Of a stretch of 11,964 nucleotides of DNA, positions 7,522 through 11,964 are shown piece by piece. Under the pieces are notes generated by a model, which searched no databases, was not told where the DNA came from, and was given only the letters and a program-made list of their open reading frames with translations. Origin of the DNA: Symbiodinium natans (Eukaryota; Sar; Dinophyceae; Suessiales; Symbiodiniaceae); assembly GCA_905221605.1 (NCBI GenBank), contig CAJNDS010002111.1:191001-202964 (forward strand), given 5' to 3'. The position numbers were made by a program, and so were the translations under genes. Numbering within the stretch: the first letter of the stretch is position 1; each line of letters starts with the position of its first letter.

Positions 7522-8492
7522 GATGGAGGCGCACGCAGAAGACTGCATTCTTGTTCCTGCGGATGCAGATGGCGCGGAATCCCGCGAGCCGGTCGTCTTT
7601 GAGGACGATGGAACCGGCGGGGACGGCTCGTCTCGCCCCAGCTTAGGGCAACAGGTTCAAGGCGACGCCAAGCAAGTGGAGTTCACGCTGACCAGGCGCG
7701 GGAGGGACTTCGTCCTCCGCCTTGGTGACCGCATTGCCTATCGGGGTGTAGGTGGAGGCCCTAAGGTGTGCAGGTTAGGACGGGTCACGCAGGTAGATGC
7801 TGCCCGTGCGCAGGTCGGCGTGCACCGCTATCTCCCCGACGCCAGCGGGGTTCGCGTCAAATGGCGGCTTGCGTTCATCGCCGAGGACGGTGCGCTCACG
7901 CTTTCAGAGGGGACTCGTCCGGCCCACGAAGCGGTTTCCGTCAGGGAGATCATTTCCAAGATCGACCTGAACCGCGACGGCGTGCTTGCTGCAGCCTCGG
8001 CCAGAAAGTTGGACAAGGGAGCGTACTCGTTGCAGGACAGGACGCTCGAGAGAGCGTCTCGCGCCAGCACGGGTGTGCTCTCGATCCGAGAGGCCCTCGC
8101 GGACCTCTTGGTCGCGGAACCCCGCGTGTTGCAGCCTAGGGCTTCCCCAGAGTCAGGTGCTGTCGAGAGTTGGTTCCGGCAGTATTTCCTTGGAGGGGTT
8201 GCCGATGTCTTAGAGGTTGCTTGGGGTGACGCGGTCGTTTCCGACGCGGCTAGGAGGCACGGGTACAGGGTTGTTCCAGCTTTTGTGCAAGGCAAGCAGG
8301 CCTACGGGATCACCTGGAACCTGGCCGCAGAAGGGCACTTAGAGGCAATTAGCGGCGCTGTTTTGCGCACAGAGCCGAAGGTGCTCGTGATTGGGCTTGA
8401 GGGCAAGAATGTGCCCCGGGCTTTCCTCCAGCTAGTCGTCCGGTGTGCGCAGGAACGCACGCGCGCGGGCGCCCACGTCGCGCTGCATTTGC
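7520..8492 (+). CDS. Post-integrase segment: SH3/BAH-like module and start of a possible degenerate methyltransferase-like domain
   Basis: The frame is open 7412-8584; I count only 7520-8492 as real. The strand pattern RLGDRIAYRGVG, LGRVTQVDA, VGVHRYLPD, VRVKWRLAF (about 7714-7878) resembles small SH3- or BAH-like reader folds. A helical part follows. From about 8200 a Rossmann-like order appears: ADVLEVAWGDAVVSDAARRHGY, AYGITWNLAAEGHLEAISGA, then PKVLVIGLEG. This recalls the SAM-methyltransferase-like domain I remember from dinoflagellate polyproteins, but the expected catalytic Pro-Pro-Cys type motif is not there (IGLEGK stands in its place). I consider it inactive if it is homologous. Coding moves to the next frame near 8488-8492 by an extra base. 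Confidence 0.45.
8488..8492 (+). other. Frame change 6 (one base extra) near T3
   Basis: AHVALHLQ in one frame passes to SEWEPWRLEEW in the next, and the first frame stops at 8584. Removing one base in the interval joins them. Confidence 0.55.
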
Positions 8493-9995
8493 AGCGAGTG
8501 GGAACCCTGGCGGCTAGAGGAGTGGGGCGCCTTGTTTGGGACGCTCGCAGAGGCACGCTGGCCTTGGGCTTTCGTGCGGGCTGACATATGCCAGTTCGCG
8601 CGGGCCAGTGGCTGCGGCAACCTCGTTGAGAGCGGGGCCCTGTGGCTCGCCGATTTCAGCTTAGAATCGGTAGGTTTGAGGTGTAGTAGGCCGGATGCGT
8701 TAGGCGCAGTGCAGCACAAGCACGTTGGGCGCGCGCAAGCCGACTACAACCTCATAGGGGCGGCTTTCTGCGCATCGCTCCAGGACCTTGGTCTGAGGGG
8801 CGCAGAAGAGCTGTGCACCGCTGCAGTTGAAAGCTTTCCAGCCACTGCGGGTGCTGATAGCGCCGCGGCTGCGCCACAGCCCTCTCCAGTCGTTCCCCTC
8901 CCGGACGTGCGCTCGGGCGAGGACCTCACGCCAGCAGAGCGTGCGGAGCTGGATAAGGAGGTGGATAAGTATGCCGCTGAGAAGGAAGCGTTTTGGCGGA
9001 CCAAGGCGGACGCCAAGGACTGGGATTCCGTCCGGGCTGACCTTGAGGTCTATGCTCTTGCGGGCGAGAAGGTCGCGGAGGATCCTAGGCGCACCGAGGC
9101 CGATAGAGACCTCGTATGGTCGGGTTTGAAGATCGAGCCTGGACCAACCAGACCAGGGCTGACCGATGCTGACATCGCAGCCGTCAGGGAGGTCATACGG
9201 CGAACGGCCGCTGGGTTCTGGGTGGAGGACACCACCAGGACCACGGTCAGGAAGTTCGCCCATGACTGCATCCCCACCGGGCCGCCGGTCTCGTCCCAGC
9301 CTCACCGTCTGAGGGGCGAGTCCGCGCAATGGGTCGACGACAAGCTTGAAGAAGAATGCAAGCGGGGTCAGTTGATCCGCGGCAGCTCGGCTTGGGGATC
9401 TGCGCCGTTTCCGACCAAGGAACTGCCCAGCTACAAGCGGCATAGGAAGCGACGCTTGGTGGTTGACTACCGCCGTGTGAATGCCCGAATTAAGCGCTCC
9501 ACGTACTATTGTCGGCGGGGTAGCGATGCGCTCGCCGCCGCAGTAGGTTCGGTTTGGTATACCTTCGTGGATGCGGTTAGTGGGTTTAATCAAATTAGGA
9601 ACACCAAGCGTGCTCGCGAGGTGTTGGCCATTGTGGCAAGATCAGGGAAATATCTCCCTGTCGGCCTCACCTTTGGCCCGATTAACGGCCCAGATGATTT
9701 CAACTTTGTGGTTGATAGGGCCTATGCCCCCGGCAGAGGTAGGCGCCTTAAGTATACTAAGGAGTGGATAGCCTGCGTGGATGATCTTACTGTTAGGACG
9801 GGTAGGGTCATTGATGGGCAGTTTTTCACTGATGCCCAAGCCGAGGGGGCGGTGCGCGAAGCGTGCGCCAAAGGGGCAGTCGCAGCTCCGCAGAGCGCGT
9901 CGTCTGCTCTTGAAGCCTTAGGCGTTCGCGGTGCGCACAACACCAAGCGCGCGAACCATGACGCGGCGCGCTCAGACCAGAATCACCCCACGCGC
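8493..9995 (+). CDS. pol (RT): End of methyltransferase-like region and RT fingers-palm with motifs A, B and C
   Basis: The open frame is 8445-11249 but the polyprotein enters at about 8493. First comes SEWEPWRLEEWGALF...RADICQFA...WLADFSLESVGLRC, which fits the second half of the putative methyltransferase-like fold. A charged helical linker follows (8925-9110). RT starts near 9150: VDDKLEEECKRGQLIRGS and AWGSAPFPTKE (fingers), RRLVVDYRRVN (about 9450-9482), motif A TFVDAVSGFNQI (Asp codon 9570), motif B TFGPINGPDDF (9669-9701), and motif C ACVDDLTV (Asp codons 9780 and 9783). All three catalytic aspartates are present; the aromatic residue before VDD is replaced by Cys. No thumb or RNase H follows; these lie 5 kb upstream. 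The polyprotein-like sequence fades after about 9995. There is no stop there. Confidence 0.88.
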
Positions 9996-10123
9996 GTTCT
10001 GATGCTCAGGATGTTGGGGCTGTTCGGGTTTTTCTGTGTTCAGGGCGGGTGTTTTTGGGGCGGGCCGTTTCCCAGGTCGCCGGTCTGCGGGCAGAAGGAT
10101 TTTTCGTCGTTCGTTGCGTGCAG

Positions 10124-10144
10124 CTTCGTTCCTCTGTCTCGCAG
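10124..10144 (+). promoter_or_regulatory. Possible splice or trans-splice acceptor
   Basis: A pyrimidine-rich run (10124-10141) ends in GCAG at 10141-10144, about 400 bases before the ATG of the KptA-like gene. Dinoflagellate mRNAs receive a spliced leader at such acceptors. I see no supporting branch-point evidence, so this is only a candidate. Confidence 0.2.
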
Positions 10145-10349
10145 CCAGTGTTTTGCAAGCAGGCCTAGAGGTTCGGTCCAAGGTCGAAGCAGAAGCCTTA
10201 GAAGCCTTAGAGCCCAGACCTTAAGGAAACTCCCCAAACCCCCGCCGCAGCGGTTCAAGTGTGTTGTAGAACTTAGGGTAGGTAGTCCCTCCCCGCGTTC
10301 GTGCCTGTGCACTGCGCCCCGCTGCGGGTCGCGACCAGACCGCGCGGGA

Positions 10350-10365
10350 GCGACCGATCGGTCGC
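10350..10365. repeat. 16-bp perfect palindrome
   Basis: GCGACCGATCGGTCGC is identical to its reverse complement. A related 10-bp palindrome, GGTCGCGACC, lies at 10327-10336 and shares the same half-site, so the region could form alternative stems or bind a dimeric protein. Confidence 0.8.
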
Positions 10366-10370
10366 CCGGA

Positions 10371-10391
10371 CCTTCGTGGTCAACCACAAGG
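10371..10391 (+). repeat. Short inverted repeat / hairpin
   Basis: GTGGT (10376-10380) and ACCAC (10383-10387) are separated by only CA, and the outer bases CCTT/AAGG extend the pairing past one unpaired base. It lies directly after the palindrome and between repeat copies one and two. The two-base loop makes it tight as RNA; a cruciform or protein site is equally possible. Confidence 0.5.
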
Positions 10392-10547
10392 CCCCGCTAC
10401 GGGCCGTGCCCTGGCCGCGCGGGAGCGGCTGCCTACCACTACTGCACACCGGCCCCTTGCAGCGGGCCGTGTCCTGGCCGCTCAAGGGCGCGTCAGGTTT
10501 TCCTCGCCCATCGGAGGTCCAGCAAAGCCGCGGGCCTCAGTGCCGCG

Positions 10548-11249
10548 ATGGGTGGAGGAGGGTCGAAGGGCAGGGGCAAGAGCAAGAGTCCAGGCCCTAA
10601 GGGCCGAAAGGGCCCGCCCACGATCGACGACGTGCAGCGCACGCTAGTCCGATGCATGCGGCACGGCGAAGCTGGTTGTAGAGGCCGGTTCGCTCCAGGC
10701 GGCCTCTACCCGGTTGATGAGTTGATCGAACAACTCGGCATCACCATCAACCAGTACAACCAGGCGGTCGCGCACGACGCCAACCAGCGGAAACCGAGGT
10801 TGGATACCTCGCACGCTGGCTTCTTGCGTGCCTTTCAAGGCCACTCGGCCGATTGCGGCCATCCTATGGGGTTCATGATGGAGGGCCTAAGTGAGACCGC
10901 CATCAACGATCTTATATATCGGTATGGCCCGGCCATGTGGCACGGCACGGACCTGCATGTCGTGCCAAGCCTGATTCAGAACGGCTTGATCCCCGGCGGC
11001 GGGCCGGGAGGCCGCCTCGGGGTGCACTACGTCCTAGGGCACTGCCCCACGCAGTGGGAGGACGGGAGACGCGGGTTCCGCCGCGGATCGACTTGCATAG
11101 TCGAGGTCCGGTTGGCGGTCCTGCGGGACGCCGGAGTGCCCCTTTTTATGCGGGAGCAGATGGGGTGGCTCTCACTGGCCAGATTAGAGCCACCGGCATC
11201 TCCCGCATCTGGGCACTCCCCAAAGGCTCGCCTGTTTACTCAGTCTTAA
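10548..11249 (+). CDS. Tpt1/KptA-like RNA 2'-phosphotransferase domain protein (N-terminal part)
   Basis: The start is the ATG at 10548, giving MGGGGSKGRGKSKSPGPKG, a basic Gly/Lys tail; the frame is also open upstream, but that part is the spacer. Domain landmarks: R38-H39 (MRHG), a winged-helix-like stretch with YPVDELIEQLG, QRKPRLDTS then R94 in LRAFQGHS, H132-G133-T134 in MWHGT with NGLIPGG, R156 and H160 (GVHYV), and R178/R179 before STCIVEV. These match the family's Arg-His-Arg-Arg catalytic set. Tpt1/KptA moves an internal RNA 2'-phosphate to NAD+, as in tRNA splicing, and some members ADP-ribosylate nucleic-acid ends. The frame breaks at the G4 run 11162-11165, so the residues from about 11166 to 11249 are spurious and the domain ends in the next frame (DGVALTGQIRATGI). 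Family assignment is firm; the substrate is unknown. Confidence 0.85.
   Translation: MGGGGSKGRGKSKSPGPKGRKGPPTIDDVQRTLVRCMRHGEAGCRGRFAPGGLYPVDELIEQLGITINQYNQAVAHDANQRKPRLDTSHAGFLRAFQGHSADCGHPMGFMMEGLSETAINDLIYRYGPAMWHGTDLHVVPSLIQNGLIPGGGPGGRLGVHYVLGHCPTQWEDGRRGFRRGSTCIVEVRLAVLRDAGVPLFMREQMGWLSLARLEPPASPASGHSPKARLFTQS
11162..11165 (+). other. Frame change 7 (one base short) in G4
   Basis: The KptA-like domain runs in one frame to PLFMREQM and continues in another with GVALTGQI, the expected family motif. One added G joins them. Confidence 0.7.
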
Positions 11250-11747
11250 TTGCTGAGTTAGAAGTGGATCGGTTGATCCAGCATGTCGACCTAAGGAGTT
11301 TAGGCGACACCAGTGCGTGCCCCCACCCGCCGTTGGGGCGAGGACCGAAACTGGGCACGGTCCAAGCGTCCCAAGCTGCTGCGGCCAGCAGTGGCGCGGC
11401 GAGCTCCTCGACGGTTGTGCTGGCCCCGGCGGGCCGTGTCATGGCCGCGGGGGCCGCCCAACCTGTTACCCCTCCTAAGGCCGCGCCTAAGGCCAAAGGG
11501 CGTCCCTCAGGGGCTCCTAAGACTTCGATCGTGCCAGCGAAGCCCAAGGTGTACCCTAGGCGCAACGTCCCTGGCCCCAATGTCCTCGAGGCCGAAGACT
11601 CGCTCGAGGAAGAGGCAGCCCAAGAAGCTGAAGGTGGCGAGGAAGATAGTTCCAGCTCGGATCTTCCCGACACGCGGGCGCCTCAAGCCGCGGTCAAGGT
11701 GAAGGAGGACGAAGAGCCCGCTGGTGGGGCCCAGGCCGAGAGCACCA
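11166..11747 (+). CDS. End of KptA-like domain and Pro/Ala/acidic linker
   Basis: An open frame is 10937-11905, but its first part is a shadow. From about 11166 it continues the KptA-like domain with GVALTGQIRATGISRIWALP and YSVLIAELEVDRLIQHVDL, matching the final strands of the family (N-G-V-x-L-T followed by a strand). From about 11330 it becomes a low-complexity linker: Ala/Ser/Pro with PKAAPKAKGRPSGAPK, then a strongly acidic Glu/Ser patch (11590-11670), then mixed charge. Near 11726-11748 an extra base moves coding to the coiled-coil frame, so the stop at 11905 is not the real end. Confidence 0.6.
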
Positions 11748-11748
11748 G
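11726..11748 (+). other. Frame change 8 (one base extra)
   Basis: The acidic linker frame passes to the coiled-coil frame that begins EEGFLELGQ. GGGG at 11726-11729 is the nearest homopolymer; the exact base is uncertain. Confidence 0.4.
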
Positions 11749-11964
11749 AGGAAGGATTCCTCGAGCTTGGCCAATCGGTGGTCAGCAGCGCGAAGGAGTA
11801 CCTCGCGCGGTCCGAAGCTCTTCTGAGAGCGCAGAAGCTCCAGTCGAAGATACTGGAGGTGGCGGGAACCGCGATGGTGAAGCTAGAAAAGATCACCAAG
11901 CGTGAGGAATCCCTCAAAACTCTGCGCCGTGAGGGAGAGAATCGGGCGGCCGGGGAAGGCGCCG
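11748..11964 (+). CDS. Coiled-coil C-terminal part of the KptA-like protein, 3' partial
   Basis: Frame open to the window edge. It reads EEGFLELGQSVVSSAKEYL, then ARSEALLRAQKLQSKILEV and MVKLEKITKREESLKTLRR, with Leu/Ile/Val at heptad-like spacing and many Glu/Lys/Arg, typical of a coiled coil for self-association. The competing frame over the same bases is a Gly/Glu-rich low-complexity shadow that ends at 11905. Continuation beyond the window is expected. Confidence 0.5.

Larger units (their letters stand above)
2..9995 (+). mobile_element. Ty3/gypsy-like retroelement coding region, 5' partial, with split and reordered reverse transcriptase
   Basis: Successive frames encode Gag with CCCH fingers, a retropepsin-like protease, RT thumb plus RNase H, integrase, an SH3-like tail and then RT fingers-palm. 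The integrase and RNase H signatures follow Ty3/gypsy rather than copia order, because integrase comes after RNase H. The left end is cut by the window. I set the right end at the last residues that look like polyprotein, about 9995, although the frame stays open to 11249. I found no LTR pair, primer-binding site, polypurine tract or target-site duplication inside the window, so the true boundaries lie outside or are lost. Eight one-base frame changes interrupt this element and its neighbour. The host is probably a dinoflagellate (inference). Confidence 0.82.
10316..10491 (+). repeat. Three-copy imperfect direct repeat
   Basis: Copies at 10316-10357, 10391-10432 and 10452-10491. The first two share about 34 of 42 bases without a gap. 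The third has two extra bases near its start and then matches the core GGGCCGTG-CCTGGCCGC. Core offsets are 75 and 63 bases, both multiples of three, so the translated frame repeats too (PRCGSRPDRAGA, PRYGPCPGRAGA, PCSGPCPGRSRA). Confidence 0.65.
9996..10547 (+). other. Spacer between RT palm and KptA-like gene, probably untranslated or regulatory
   Basis: No protein domain is recognisable here, although the frame of RT palm passes through without a stop into the KptA-like gene. At my estimated base composition about six stops would be expected in 184 codons, so the openness is notable, but two other + frames are also locally open. The spacer contains several T-runs (10029-10033, about 10052-10056, 10100-10104), a pyrimidine tract ending in AG (10124-10144), the short repeat GAAGCCTTAGA near 10190-10210, a three-copy direct repeat (10316-10491), a perfect palindrome (10350-10365) and a hairpin (10371-10391). 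It could be the 3' end of the element, the 5' leader of the next gene, or both. Confidence 0.5.

Noticed and set aside
8700-9593. Long antisense open frame of 297 codons
   Set aside because: Lies wholly opposite the RT fingers-palm; no recognisable domain; expected from GC-rich coding sequence.
9630-9650. GGCCATTGTGGCAAG resembling part of the spliced leader
   Set aside because: It lies inside the well-supported RT palm coding sequence (LAIVARSG) and needs gaps to match.
10165-10265. Boxes resembling tRNA internal promoters (GGTTCGGTCC, GGTTCAAGTG)
   Set aside because: No acceptor or anticodon stem could be built around them.
10467-10486. Resemblance to a relict dinoflagellate spliced leader (CCGT...CC...GCTCAAG)
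   Set aside because: Only the two ends and a central CC agree, and the middle differs. The bases are part of the local direct repeat, which explains them better.
1-11964. LTRs, target-site duplication, primer-binding site or CRISPR-like array
   Set aside because: I saw no long direct repeat pair, no TG...CA-bounded repeat and no regular spacer array inside the window.

Overview
This window reads as a GC-rich eukaryotic locus (I estimate about 60% G+C) dominated by the decayed or mis-sequenced coding region of a Ty3/gypsy-like retroelement. A dinoflagellate host is the best guess. The reasons are the G+C-rich, intronless polyprotein, the lineage-specific extra domains around RNase H and integrase, and a neighbouring Tpt1/KptA-type gene. 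From memory, unchecked, similar polyproteins recur in dinoflagellate genomes. All supported genes are on the + strand; the long antisense reading frames are shadows.

Layout. Positions 2-1675: Gag-like protein, open at the left edge, with a basic Lys/Ala/Gly tail and two CCCH zinc fingers, the second split by a frame change. 1666-5196: retropepsin-like protease, a beta-rich linker, a cysteine-rich zinc-ribbon-like segment followed by a possible membrane helix, then the C-terminal half of a reverse transcriptase (thumb/connection) and RNase H, then an unknown alpha/beta segment. 5172-6005: a small zinc ribbon and a linker of unknown function. 6001-7263: integrase (HHCC finger and D,D-35-E core). 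7230-7521: integrase C-terminal SH3-like domain. 7520-8492 and on into the next frame: a small SH3/BAH-like segment and a region that may be a degenerate SAM-methyltransferase-like domain. 8900-9995: fingers and palm of the reverse transcriptase (motifs A, B and C, the last as CVDD). 9996-10547: a spacer with an imperfect frame-preserving direct repeat, a 16-bp perfect palindrome and a hairpin. 10548 to the right edge: a Tpt1/KptA-like RNA 2'-phosphotransferase domain fused to a Pro/Ala/acidic linker and a coiled coil that runs off the window.

The most interesting point is domain order. The reverse transcriptase is cut between motif C and the thumb, and its two halves are reversed and about 5 kb apart. 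The thumb-RNase H half lies where a whole RT should be, and the fingers-palm half lies after integrase. This is not a simple rotation of pol, because Gag and protease keep their usual place.

The reading frame changes at eight places, mostly at short homopolymer runs and each explained by one lost or gained base, while no nonsense codon interrupts a domain. This looks more like base-call error, or very recent decay, than long neutral decay. If corrected, 2-9995 would be one giant polyprotein and 10548-11964 a second ORF.
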